DNA from: Heloderma charlesbogerti
Taxonomy: Eukaryota; Chordata; Lepidosauria; Squamata; Helodermatidae
Direction of reading: 5' to 3'
Assembly: GCA_026122225.1 (NCBI GenBank)
Contig: JANEZZ010001504.1
Coordinates: 186,001 to 250,000 of the forward strand
DNA: 64,000 nucleotides
Part shown: in pieces, positions 52,697 through 62,411 of the stretch
How positions within the stretch are numbered: the first letter of the stretch is position 1
How the letters are laid out: each line of letters opens with the position of its first letter
The notes under the pieces: model-generated
Told to the model about the DNA's origin: nothing
Databases searched by the model: none
The model's input: the letters and a program-made list of their open reading frames with translations, nothing else
Program-made: the position numbers and the translations under genes

Positions 52697-52872
52697 CAAA
52701 GAACCAGTGCAGCCTCCGAAGTCAGTGGAGTGGTGAATCTGCTCCGGGTTTCAGTCAGAACCAGTCATCACCTTGGATAGCTCCTTTAGAGTTCTGACTG
52801 GTTCTGACTGAAACCCGGAGCGGATTCACCACCCCACTGACTTCAGAGCCACCAGCCTCCACTGCAGAGGAC
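52697..52872. mobile_element. hAT-type MITE family B (copy 4), inside MITE A
   Basis: The element is 52705-52864 (160 bp). The left end, cagtgcagcctccgaagtca, is shortened relative to other copies; the right end reverse complemented is cagtggaggctggtggctct. Octamers caaagaac (52697-52704) and cagaggac (52865-52872) agree at six of eight positions. Inside, tttcagtcagaaccagtca is mirrored by tgactggttctgactgaaa. Confidence 0.88.
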
Positions 52873-53115
52873 AGTCCCCTCGTTGAATGCATCCTCTATT
52901 TGAATGGCTGTCTGGTCCAAGTCCAGTTTAAAGATAAAGAACTATAAGAAGGGAGAGGAGAGCAAGCAACTTGAAATAGTCCATCAACAGTTAGCATCTG
53001 GACAGCAGACTGAGCAGGCACACAGATCACCTGGTCACACTCTTCCCCACTATACTTAAGTTATACTAATTATTTCCTAATTTGCGCCTATACATATAAA
53101 TTAGCACACGAAATG

Positions 53116-53279
53116 CAGGCAGGTGGCAACTTAGGTATCACCAAAAGGAGGATGAAAGAGGACACAGATTTGCATAAACGTTGCATGGGCTGATTTAAAT
53201 GTATAGATACACAATTTATGCAAATCTGTGTCCTCTTTCACCCCCCTTGTTGGTGATGCCTAAGTTGCAACTCCGCCTG
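53116..53279. repeat. Large inverted repeat, about 60-bp arms
   Basis: Left arm 53116-53178 (caggcaggtggcaacttagg, atgaaagaggacacagattt) is mirrored by right arm 53215-53279 (aaatctgtgtcctctttca, gtgatgcctaagttgcaac). A few mismatches and small gaps are present. The loop is about 36 bases. Confidence 0.85.
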
Positions 53280-53533
53280 TACTTCACCATCCAGGCCTGT
53301 AAAAGGACTAAGAATCGCTTATTTCACAAGGTTGTTGGCGAGCTCTTGCCACAGGTGGGGGTGGGGGTCCTATGTGAGCCTGACACTAGCCTCAGGAATA
53401 TTCAGAAGACTATCCCTGAACATTAGCTTTCATTAAAAAAAAGAAAGGAAAAGTATATCTCTAGCCCTTTTACTTCTGGAGATATAAGAAAATAAATCCA
53501 GGCATTATTAAGAGCTCACTAATAATTAATAAT

Positions 53534-53881
53534 GGGGCCACGGTGGCTTAGTGGTTAAGACGCTGAACTGCAGACCGGAAGGTCGGCAGGACAGCAGTTC
53601 GAGACCCGAGTGCTGCGTGACGGAGTGAGCTCCCGTCTTCAGTCCCAGCTTCTACCAACCTAGCAGTTCAAAAGCAAGAAATTGCAAGTAGATAAATAGG
53701 TACCGCTTCGGCGGGAAAGGTGACAGTGTTCCGTGCACCTCGGTGTTCAGTCATGCCGGCCACATGACCACGGAAGCGTCTTCGTACAGCGCTGGCTCTT
53801 CAGCTTAGAAATGGAGATGAGCACCACACCCTAGAGTCGGACACGACTGGCTGGGGACACCTTTACCTTTTTAAAATAATT
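53534..53881 (+). mobile_element. tRNA-headed SINE with BovB-like 3' tail
   Basis: Head: ggggccacggtggcttagtg with A-box-like tggcttagtgg and B-box-like agttcgagacc. Body: gtaccgcttcggcgggaaag, gtcatgccggccacatgacc. Tail: ctagagtcggacacgactgg, which matches the BovB 3' end, then cacctttacctttt. The word aataatta flanks it at 53521-53528 and 53874-53881 but with five extra bases on the left. SINEs of this design in squamates (Sauria/Squam type) are thought to use the BovB machinery. Length about 345 bp, full. Confidence 0.93.
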
Positions 53882-53956
53882 AGCTATGGCTGGCTGGGGA
53901 ATGCTGGGAGTCGTAGGACTTTTTTCTGTCTATACCTGCATAGGATTGCACCCTAA
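53882..53956. mobile_element. MITE family K, one arm
   Basis: gctggctggggaatgctggg, gtcgtaggacttttttctgt and cctgcataggattgcaccct are the reverse complement of 50839-50910. Confidence 0.72.
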
Positions 53957-54079
53957 GTAACCTTGAATGTATTAAGCTGTCTGTTTTTATATTTTGGCTC
54001 TTCTGTCATGACTTCTTGTCCCCTTACCACAAAATGTCTGGCCATAGGCCTGGGTTGCTGTGTGAGAGTAGGCACAATG

Positions 54080-54778
54080 AAGTTATTAAAGCACTTTGCA
54101 AATTAAATGTTCTGTATAAATGATAAACAGCATCAAACTCATGTCCTGTCCTCTTGAGTGTATGCTTTGCATGCAAAAGATCCTGGGCTCTTCTCCAGGT
54201 GCCACCACCTACAGTGGGTGGCTAGCAGGGAAACAGCCTTCTCTGTGGTGGCCTCCAGTGGAGGCTGGTGGCTCTGATTTCAATGGGGCTGTGAATCTGC
54301 TCTGGATTTCATCCAAAACCAGCCAGAATTCAAAAGGAACTATCCCAGGTGCTGGCCCATATCTCCAAACTAGGTTCAGCACCTTGAAGAGCTCATTTAG
54401 AGTTCTAACTAAAATCCGGAATGGTTTCACAGCCCCACCGAAGTCAGAGCCACCAGCATCCACTGGTGGCCACAACTGTGAAGTACCTTTTCCAGATGTC
54501 TTCACTGTACATGTTCAGACACCAGGATAAGGCCTTCCTCTTCCAGCAGGCCTTTAATTTCTGATCTGGTGTTCTGATTATTGACTTTACTGCTGGCTCT
54601 TCACTATTTTTTAATGTTTAATATTCTAAGATGTTGATATTTATATTGTTGTATTTATTGTTTTGGTTGTTATTTTGTTGTGGTTGTTTTTTGTTTTATA
54701 TTATGATCGCAAACCACCTTGAGGACATATGTGAGTTGGGTGGTATATAAACCTAATAAGTAAATACATAAATAAAAT
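54080..54778 (+). mobile_element. L2-type LINE 3' end, split by MITE B
   Basis: The left portion includes gtggctagcagggaaacagc and cttctctgtggtggcctc. After the insertion gtggccacaactgtg continues into gataaggccttcctcttcca and gcaggcctttaatttctg, then the L2 3' UTR and accaccttgaggacatatgt, tggtatataaacctaataag. A short SINE-like piece (tatgctttgcatgcaaaaga) precedes it at 54162-54181. Confidence 0.7.
54248..54473. mobile_element. hAT-type MITE family B (copy 5), inside L2
   Basis: The element is 54256-54465 (210 bp). Left end cagtggaggctggtggctct; right end reverse complemented cagtggatgctggtggctct. Octamers gtggcctc (54248-54255) and gtggccac (54466-54473) agree at seven of eight positions. 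Confidence 0.93.
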
Positions 54779-55249
54779 CCCAAAGAACGAAGCATAAGAG
54801 ATGTGCATAATTTATATGAGAATTTCTACACTTAAGTCCAGTCCTTTAGAATCAATTAAGAACTATGAAGAATTTTTCTTACTCCCGTCATGCCCCCAAA
54901 GACTTGCTCCTTGTTGTGGTTTTTAAAACCAGCAACTGCAGGAGTAAGGGGTAATCAGGCCCTATTTGTCATGGGAGGGAAGCTGCTATTAGCTTACCCG
55001 TAGCAACTTCCTCCGTAAGGTGTATGGCAGCTTGAGAGCAATTTCTGTATTGTGGGGGTGGGGGGAGGATTGTCATGTGGATTAAAACTATAATAAGTAT
55101 AAAATCTCTCCCTCCCCATACACTGCAGTCCTGATTCTGCTTCAAGGACCCAAGGCTGCTTATTTAAAAACAAAACCACAGACACATTAAATGAAACCAT
55201 ACATTTAACCTAATGTAACATGCAGTTTGGCCCTACATTCTGGGAATGT
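54779..55249. other. Unassigned non-coding sequence
   Basis: No feature recognised. Confidence 0.3.
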
Positions 55250-55610
55250 CTATAATTTAGGGATGAAGAACCTCAGGTCCAGGGCCAAATCCAGCCATCC
55301 TGGGGTCCCAAGCCAGCTCTCTGGGTTTGCCCAGTGGGCCATGCCCCCTGGCCCTGGCCCCACCTCCTTTCTGCCAACCACTGATTGGTGCTTTACCAGC
55401 TTTTGTGCAATTCCTCCTCATTCTAAAGGCAGGAAGAGCTTGAAGCTAAGCTATGCCAGTATTTTTGGTATTTCTGGCCCACCCCCTTTGCCACTGGTTC
55501 CACCCCTTTTGCTTTGGCCACACCCACCACCAGAATGTCATCCCTGAACACTTCTCCTAAATGGAATTTGGCCCTTGGGCTGAATGAGGTTCTGCACCCC
55601 TGCTGTAAAA
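55250..55610. mobile_element. hAT-type MITE family F, copy 2
   Basis: The element is 55258-55602 (345 bp). Left end tagggatgaagaacctcagg; right end reverse complemented caggggtgcagaacctcatt. Octamers ctataatt and ctgtaaaa agree at five of eight positions. It is 52 bp longer than copy 1 and holds ccaaccactgattggtgctt, absent there. Confidence 0.8.
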
Positions 55611-55664
55611 GCAAGTCCTAAGGGGAACTCTTTGAAAACAATGCAAAACAAACAGACAAAAAGT

Positions 55665-55709
55665 AGGAAGAAGAAGAAGAAGAAGAAGAAGAAGAAGAAG
55701 AAGAAGAAA
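55665..55709 (+). repeat. (GAA)n microsatellite
   Basis: About fourteen gaa units. The lysine- and phenylalanine-rich frames over it are artefacts. Confidence 0.95.
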
Positions 55710-56454
55710 TGTATCAAACATAGTATAGTTCTTCCTCTTCTTTGGATGACAAAACTGCTCAAAACAATTTTAAAAAATTAGAGCTGCTAGCTACATCATT
55801 TTTTGTAAATGGCATTGCCCATTCCAATGTCTCCTAGCCTAGAACTTCATTGTAGTTATTTATACAGGCTGACAAGGGCAGGAAGAAAATAAATGCAAAG
55901 ATGCAAAGATGTGCCCCCGTTTTCCTCAAGAATGGAATGACAATATCACCTAAAACACTTTGAAGGAGCAATGCCAGCAAAAATCCTCATTTGACACATG
56001 CTTCATGTCCCAAAACAAAGATACAATATGGCGAATCCCAAATGGTGATTGCCTTTCCATTAATTTATTTTTAACATTGTACATACATATCTTTTCCCTA
56101 TTACAATTAAGCTGGATTATTCTTTTTATTATGACCATGTTGAAAACAGCGAAAGACCAAGATTACTAGAGAAATGACCACAATGGCACTAGCAGAGTAC
56201 ACAATTTAATCTGGGTTCAGCAACATGGTAAGGAAAAAAATATCTGAGGGTGACAACAGATGCAATGTAAAAAGACCATTTACAGCAGTTTCTTCACCTG
56301 CAGTATGAGCCCAGATTCTTATAACAGATGCATTTTCCCATGAATTTGTTGTGTGTTCTGACATCAGTTTTGTCCCTCCCCACAACGCTTCAGAGGGACT
56401 CTTTTACAGCCTTAAAAAAATATATGTTTAATTTTAAGTACATGTATTCTTCAC
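55710..56454. other. Unassigned non-coding sequence
   Basis: No recognised repeat or gene. Confidence 0.3.
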
Positions 56455-57150
56455 TAGTGTGGCAAAGTCTCCCTACTTTACAGAGAACAGGCCTCTATTT
56501 GAAGGGTTGCCAGAGGACAGTCCTCTCTTTGGATGCATCCTCTATTTGAAGGGCTGCCCACAGTGCTGGCTCCAGGTTTTGAGGCCCTTGGGCAAGGCAC
56601 CCTCAATGGGCCCCCTACCTCCGTGAATCCACCTTCTCACCACCATTGTCACCAGCTGCTCTCGCTCCTCCTCCTCTTTCCCATCATTGCTACCACTCCT
56701 TGCTTGGCAGGCAGAGAGCCAGGGAGCAAGTAGGCAGGGACATCTACTGCTCCTCCTCACCATCGCCGTTGTCTGGGCCAGAGCAAGAGGCAGGTGAACA
56801 AGCAGGTTGCAACAATGAAGAGGAGGATCAAGGTCAGGGGTCTCTTGTCAGTGGGCTGGGGTGTGGGCCCTTGGCAGGTGCCCAACCATGCCTACCCCTG
56901 TCGCCAGCCCTGGCTATCTGGTCTAAGTCTGGATTAAAGACAAGCAATGATAAGAAGGAAGAGGAGAAGCCTTGAAGATGCCCATTCTGGGCAGCAGAAT
57001 GAGCAGGAACACAGGTCACCCAGTCACAATCTTCCCCACTCTGGTGAGGTGTACTGCATTTTTATTTAAATTATAGCAATTATTTCCAAAAAGTATATCT
57101 ATCCATATAAATGAGCACACGCAAATTTTATGCAGATCTCTTTTGTCTAC
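56455..57150 (+). mobile_element. MITE family A copy, split by MITE D
   Basis: tagtgtggcaaagtctccct, then cctctatttgaagggttgcc and agaggacagtcctctctttg; after the insertion, gctatctggtctaagtctgg, ttaaagacaagcaatgataa and gaacacaggtcacccagtca. The end holds atgagcacacgcaaattt. Confidence 0.78.
56563..56920 (+). mobile_element. hAT-type MITE family D, inside MITE A (342 bp)
   Basis: The element is 56571-56912. Left end cagtgctggctccaggtttt; right end reverse complemented cagggctggcgacaggggta. Octamers gctgccca and gctatctg agree at four of eight positions, but both correspond to the same host position in MITE A (ggctgtctg), which supports a decayed duplication. The body repeats caaggcaccctcaatgggcc and ccagagcaagaggcagg seen at 7388-7753. 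Confidence 0.82.
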
Positions 57151-57595
57151 ATTTTTGACAATGTATTTCCTCTTTGTGGGGAGGTGCGTACGTGGCTACT
57201 CTAGACTTTGCCTGAGCAATGGCCTTTCTGGCTTTAGTGTGGTCTTTAGCTCTGACTCCTAGCTTGGTCTCTCGGCTCTGACCTTGGCATGGCTCCTGGT
57301 TCTCAGGACCTGGCCCCTTCCTGACAAATGCCCATAACTCCTCTCTGACATTCACTTTGTTAATTTTTTTAATCTTGCAAACATTTTTAAAAGTGTTGGA
57401 AAATTGATTTTGGGATTGGGATTGAGGGTAGGCGTAATACAGCATAACACCAGCCAGTAAGTAACCCCATAGGCAGATCTTTCCCATTCCAACTACTCTC
57501 CACACACGATTGTATGAAGGGATAACACCTGAATTGGGCTCTTTTGTCAGAGAACTCAGCCCAAAAGTGGAAGGAAAGAAAGAGGAATTTATCAA
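57128..57595 (-). CDS. Hypothetical 155-codon open frame, unrecognised
   Basis: A minus-strand open frame starting MINSSFFPS. Residues about 32-55 form one hydrophobic, glycine-rich stretch with two aromatic pairs (GMGKICLWGYLLAGVMLYYA), a possible membrane segment. The C-terminal third is strongly basic and ends with a CQKC pair. I cannot name a family. The last residues overlap the end of MITE A, and no promoter, splice or codon evidence supports expression. It may be a chance frame or part of an uncharacterised transposable element. Confidence 0.2.
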   Translation of the reverse strand: MINSSFFPSTFGLSSLTKEPNSGVIPSYNRVWRVVGMGKICLWGYLLAGVMLYYAYPQSQSQNQFSNTFKNVCKIKKINKVNVREELWAFVRKGPGPENQEPCQGQSRETKLGVRAKDHTKARKAIAQAKSRVATYAPPHKEEIHCQKCRQKRSA

Positions 57596-57599
57596 GAAG

Positions 57600-59559
57600 C
57601 TAAATCAAAACGCAACAATCCGAGGAATAATTTTCCATTTGCTGGACAATGTGTTCCAAATATTTGCTGTGAGATGTGTTGCAAGCCAAAAATTCTACTG
57701 ATGGATATCAAAGAGATCTCTTTACAGTTACCAATAACAAAATATGTTAACACAAAGCAAAACAGAGTTACAATGTTCAGATGATTCCTTCCCTTTTGAA
57801 CGGGGAGTTTCAAATTGTGGCCTGTGCACCACTGGAAGTCCACATGCTTCATTCTGTTGATGCGCTGAAAGGCTGACAACTACCATACTTCCTAAGACAG
57901 AAGCAGGCTGAATGCTGAACCTGGCATGAAGCGAAAGCAGACAAACATTACGCCCAGCTTCACAGAAGTTCACAAAAACAGGCACATCCATTGCATTAGC
58001 AAGGCAAGATAACAATGGTTATTAAAAAATGGATTGTGCATGCACTTTGGCTTGAAGAACAAAAAAGTTTATTGTGGCCCATCGAGACCCTCAACAATTT
58101 TCACATGGTCTGCAGGGAGGGGTGTATGGCGGGGGAGTTTGAGAATTGCTCCTTTAGAAGATTCATGGCCCAACCTGAGAGAAGCCAAGCAGGACTCCCA
58201 AGTGTTGCACTTAATCCCTCCTCCCCACTCTTCCCGCATCAAGCAAGCCTGAAACAAAGGAAAGAAAAACCTTATTCACAGCAAAGCTCCTCACAACCCA
58301 ACTGTGAAGGGAGGCACCTAGTTGACCTGAGGTCAACATATGTAAGATGGCAGAAGGCAAGAGCAAAAAGCCTTTTCTAACAGACCACAGTTTGAGCATT
58401 TAATAATGTGAAGAATCTAACATCTGCTCCTCTCCTGAAATATTGACTGACAGGGTCAGACAATAGTGGGAGAAGACCGCTATGCCACAGCTGCATTTAA
58501 AGATACTGGTTCAATGCCTATGGAGATGAAAGCACACTTCTTCCTAGAATAACTTTTGAATAAAAGGGAAGGGCTCTATTACTGGGAGCAAAACTTGCCT
58601 GATGTAGAGAGTGGGAGTGGGGGAGACCTTTCATGTTTTCTTTTTCCTTGTGTTAGTTGGACTTTCTAATATGTATCGTTAATTTAAAAAATCAGTAAGT
58701 ATAATGGTGTTTATTTTGTTTGTTTGTTTGTTTTTACAAAGACCTTTCAACTGTCTCAGACAGAAGTATAAAAATCACTGAAAAGAAGGATCTATCTCAC
58801 AGGCTTCTTTTAAGAATAAAAATTTGGGGCGGGGGCAGGGGAGATATCCAATGTGTGGTGCCCTGAACTCCTTTGAGGAAGGAAAGGATATAAGAGTAAT
58901 AAATACTTAACAAAACCAGGCTGTGCTGAAAAGAAGTCACCTCAGGATTGAGAGTGGGTGGAAGGTTGTGTAAAGCCCACAAAATGAAGGAAGCTAGACA
59001 TGCATATCTTTTAAAAATGAAATTCAACCTGAATTCCTGACTAATCACCAGCATTTCTTCTCCTGTGGCTTGGATCCAAAGATCCTCTGCAAGAATGGAA
59101 GCCACTTCCATGTGTGCAAGGTGGCGGTGGTGGGAATGTACCTGGTTCCTGCTGATTCCCCCTCACCAACTGCAGCCCCCCCTGCTCCATCACACCCTGT
59201 TCTGGAGGGGCCCTGACCCCGAGGAGAGGCTTTTCAGGGGGAGTGAGGGGCTGCAGCAAGAAGGGAAGGGGAAATCCTCCTTGCATGAGCCAAACTCTGC
59301 GTACTTTGGGGAGATCAAAGCCATTGTTTTGGAAATGGGCAAAACCCACCACAGATGCCTATTAGTCCAAGAGCCTTTCCACATGAGACTGTTATTGTGC
59401 ACTCGTGATTGCTCACTCACGGTAGTTTGCAGTTGCTTTACACGACATTATCCTCCTCCATGGCCTCTCCCATGCTCTGCAACCATTGTGGGGGGGTTTT
59501 TCCTAACAAGAAAAGCCTGGTATTATTTAGAAATGGCGGATTGAAAGCCTCATGTACTT
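57600..59559. other. Unassigned non-coding sequence
   Basis: A nearly 2-kb stretch with no transposon words. It has (gttt)n at about 58712-58732. The 121-codon (58015-58380) and 159-codon (59065-59544) frames have mirrored frames on the other strand and no recognised domain. Confidence 0.35.
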
Positions 59560-59975
59560 GTGCATTTCTGCAATTCTCTCCCCTCTACCTTGCTATTTCC
59601 CCTTCCCTCCCAGCCTCTGGCCTCGCTATTTCCCACCCCACCTCTCACCTCTAGTTCATTGCTTCTCCCCCTCCTAGCCTCTAGTCCTGCTCTTTCTCTA
59701 TCCCTTTGCCTTGCTGTTTCTCCCTTCCTCCCATCCTCTAGCCTTGCTCTTTCTCTCCCCTCTACCCCTCTGCCTTGCTATTTTCCACCTCCCTCCCAGC
59801 CTCTGTTTCTCCCCCCTCCCTGACCTCCACCTCTTTAGCTCATTTTTGACTAGCCAGGCCCCGGCGAAAACTGTTATGTTCTCACATGCAAGCCATTTTA
59901 GGGTGGTGCCCACAGCAATTTCTCAAATTCTCAAATGTGCCCACAGCTCCAAAAAGGTTATGGATCCCTGGTCTA
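59560..59975 (-). mobile_element. Family J fragment with pyrimidine minisatellite
   Basis: Right terminus reverse complemented: cagggatccataaccttttt, followed by ctgtgggcacatttgaga, as in 45742-46693. The array at 59570-59830 repeats tctggcctcgctatttcc, tctagccttgctctttctc and similar words. The other terminus is lost. Confidence 0.65.
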
Positions 59976-60069
59976 CACTTTATGCATGATGCCTGGGGAG
60001 GGGCTACCCAGTGCAAGCAACATCAGGGCAACCTAACTGGCATGGCCCCACTCCCCACTCCCATATTCC

Positions 60070-60150
60070 TTTACAGAGGGCCAGATCAAGGCCATGGTGG
60101 GCCCTGGGGCTAGTCACCTGTAGTGGGGGGCCCACTACTCTGTCCCCAGT
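60070..60150 (-). repeat. Possible MITE D fragment
   Basis: ggccagatcaaggccatgg and tgggccctggggctagt resemble the ends of family D elements, but the match is short. Confidence 0.3.
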
Positions 60151-60193
60151 ACTGAACTCATATACAATATTTGCGCGCACGTGCACATGCGCG

Positions 60194-60578
60194 GCATCTC
60201 TACACCAGCCTAAAACCCTGCATTTAAAATGGGGCTTTCTGCTTCTGTTTTAAATGCCAGATCACAACGACTCTCTTTTTCACCCGCTTCCTTTTCCCCA
60301 CCCCTCCCCTCCTCCTTCTCCTCATATCTGAGTCTTCCATTATCGTTCATTGATCTTGCTCCTCTTCTCACCGCTTTTCCTCTTTTCATGGAGGGAACTC
60401 AAGCGGAACACAATGGGGTAATTTGATAGCTCATTATCTGCCATCTATTTAAAAATGGAACAAAGGGCATTTAGTGCAGGAGACGCCTTGCGGGTACAGT
60501 GCGTCGTGTATAGAGCCCACAAACCTCCGTGAAGGAGCAATCTCAATCTCAGGATAAAAGTTCTATGTGAAGAAAGCC
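60194..60578 (-). repeat. Dispersed repeat family H, copy 2
   Basis: Inverted relative to 50921-51324: gcatctctacaccagcctaa, gagtcttccattatcgttc, taatttgatagctcattatc and tctatttaaaaatggaacaa, ending agttctatgtgaagaaagcc. Confidence 0.75.
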
Positions 60579-60960
60579 ACACACCCACAGTCGACAAGGT
60601 ACGATAACAATGGAATAACATTTTCCACTACATATTGTAGTAGAAATCCATGCTTTCCTGGAAGCAAAAGACTAACATTGCTTTCATGGTAGAGAACTCA
60701 AATACAAACACAAGCTTCACCTTTTACAGCATGCAGCACACAGTCACATAACATGACTGAAGGATGTGCTCTCTCTCTCTCTCTTTCTCACTCACAGTCC
60801 ACAGACACATGCACGTGTACCCACAGCCTCAAGAAAGAGACATGAAAGGGATTCATGGATTTATCCACACAACAGCCAAGCAGGACACACACATACACAG
60901 CCAGGATTGGCCCAAGAGATTTTGCTCTCTGAGGAGGATCGGCAAATGCCTCCCACTTCT
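60579..60960. other. Unassigned sequence with (CT)n
   Basis: A (ct)n run lies at 60769-60786. No gene or transposon recognised. Confidence 0.3.
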
Positions 60961-61100
60961 CACTGGATGACCTTGGGCCAGTCGCTACCCGTCAGTCTAA
61001 CCCACCTCACAGGACTGTTGTGAGGGTGAAAATAGAGAGCTCTTTAGTTCCTGGAGGAAAGTCAGAACATAAATATAATAAAATAAAGTAAATAATTCTA
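60961..61100 (+). mobile_element. tRNA-headed SINE, 5'-truncated
   Basis: cactggatgaccttgggcca, taacccacctcacaggactg, ttgtgagggtgaaaat and cataaatataataaaataaa form the 3' half of the SINE at 13586-13831. The tRNA head is absent. Confidence 0.8.
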
Positions 61101-61639
61101 TAACAGAAAAAAATGTCATGCACTATGTTCATAATAAGCCTCCCTAGCATGTAAAATAGCTATCTGTAAAATGGCTACAGGCCCCTTAGTCCTGTGTTTA
61201 ATCTGGCTATGTCTTTGCACAGGAGCAATAATACCAGAGTATGGCATTCATGCCTGAATAAGGCTACTGTTAACTTAAGCGAGCTGTAAAATACTGTAAA
61301 AAACTAAGACAAGTAGTAGGAAGCCACTTAGCCATCTGTTGCTTTATTAAGGCAAAAAAAACTTTTATCAGAATTTCAGAGGATTCTCTTTCACTTCCTT
61401 TCTAAACATGCCTGAGTTTGATACTTGAACATTATATATAACCACAAAAGCAGCAATGGTTTGCTTTTTTCACAAATAACTTAACCATCAGCTTCTGCTG
61501 TTGGTTGAACATGCAGATGAATAGAGACTCCACCCAGGGTCTTTGGACAGTAATCCAAAATAAAAATGAGAATATACTTTGTTTATACTTCAGATTCTCA
61601 ATAGAGCAAATTTTATGCAATCAAGACTCTATTTTAAAT
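61101..61639. other. Unassigned non-coding sequence
   Basis: No feature recognised. Confidence 0.3.
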
Positions 61640-62116
61640 CATAACAATAGCAATCCTATGTCCCCTAGACAGCGTCAGGGGGAGGTAGGATTTTTTGGTT
61701 TCCCAGCCAAGAGCTCGTAGACAGTGCTATGAGCTCATAGCTGGGAAACTGTGCTCCCTCCCCCGCCCCTGCCCCTTGTAGCCGGGGTGGAGAGAGCCAC
61801 ACTGCTGCAGCCTCCGTGCTCGTAACATGGAGCACAGAGGGGTGAAAACGGGGCGTTCCTGGGAGCAGGGATGGGAGGAGACCCTGGAAGCTGCTTTAGA
61901 CAGTTTCCTACATGGTCTCCAGCCCTGTTCCCACCCCCTCCCTGAAGCTGTACTTAGATGCACAAAAATACGTGTCTAAGGCAAAGTCCAGGAGCTGCAG
62001 CATGGAGGGAATCTTCTCCTTCATGCTGCTTCGGCCCTGCATTGGATAGGCGGTTGCCTCCAACTTCAGAGGAGGTGGGAGGTGCCCATCTATCTCTATA
62101 GGACTGCGCCCTTAAT
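61640..62116. mobile_element. MITE family K, long copy
   Basis: Left end atagcaatcctatgtcccct, then agacag; right end reverse complemented aagggcgcagtcctatagag. A central inverted pair, agctcgtagacagtgctatgagct (in parts gagctcgtag / ctatgagctc), follows tttggtttcccagccaag and is mirrored by tagctgggaaac. Confidence 0.65.
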
Positions 62117-62146
62117 CATTTTAAATCATTCATAGCAAAAAATATG

Positions 62147-62262
62147 CAGCCCTCCCCAACCTGGTACCCTCCCATCATCCCCCAGCCAGCATGACCCTAG
62201 TGGAGGACACTATGTTAGGGAATACATCTGGACAGCACCAGGTTGGGGTAGGCTGTTCTAGA
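62147..62262. mobile_element. MITE family C, diverged copy
   Basis: cctccccaacctggtaccct at the left and, reverse complemented, cctaccccaacctggtgctg at the right. The centre holds ccagccagcatgaccct. Confidence 0.75.
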
Positions 62263-62316
62263 GGAATCCCTGCTATTCTTTTGTAAACACAAAGAAAAAG
62301 AGAGAGAAAGACAGAA

Positions 62317-62411
62317 TGGGTTCACACAACACCACAACCCACACTCAAAGCTGAGTATGGGTTGAGTGTGGGTTGTCGCTGAAACATGGGTTGTCGTGTT
62401 GTGTGAACCCA
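62317..62411. mobile_element. 95-bp palindromic MITE remnant
   Basis: The first 14 bases, tgggttcacacaac, are the exact reverse complement of the last 14, gttgtgtgaaccca. Inside are direct and inverted copies of gggttgt/acaaccc. It may be the terminal palindrome of a larger foldback that includes the next entry. Confidence 0.75.

Larger units (their letters stand above)
52640..53285 (+). mobile_element. MITE family A copy, split by MITE B, with a duplicated inverted end
   Basis: gatagagtggccgtgtgacc, then tttacagaggataatcctct at the start; the rest resumes at 52865 with cagaggacagtcccctcgtt, tccagtttaaagataaagaa and catcaacagttagcatctgg. The distal end holds a large hairpin (53116-53279, separate entry). 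Compared with 9455-9803, the segment 53112-53212 looks like extra sequence. Confidence 0.75.

Noticed and set aside
55538..55781. Frames with long phenylalanine or lysine runs
   Set aside because: They are translations of the (gaa)n microsatellite.
58015..59544. Frames of 121 and 159 codons as host exons
   Set aside because: Each is overlapped by an opposite-strand frame and neither contains a motif I can recognise; splice sites in plausible places were not seen.
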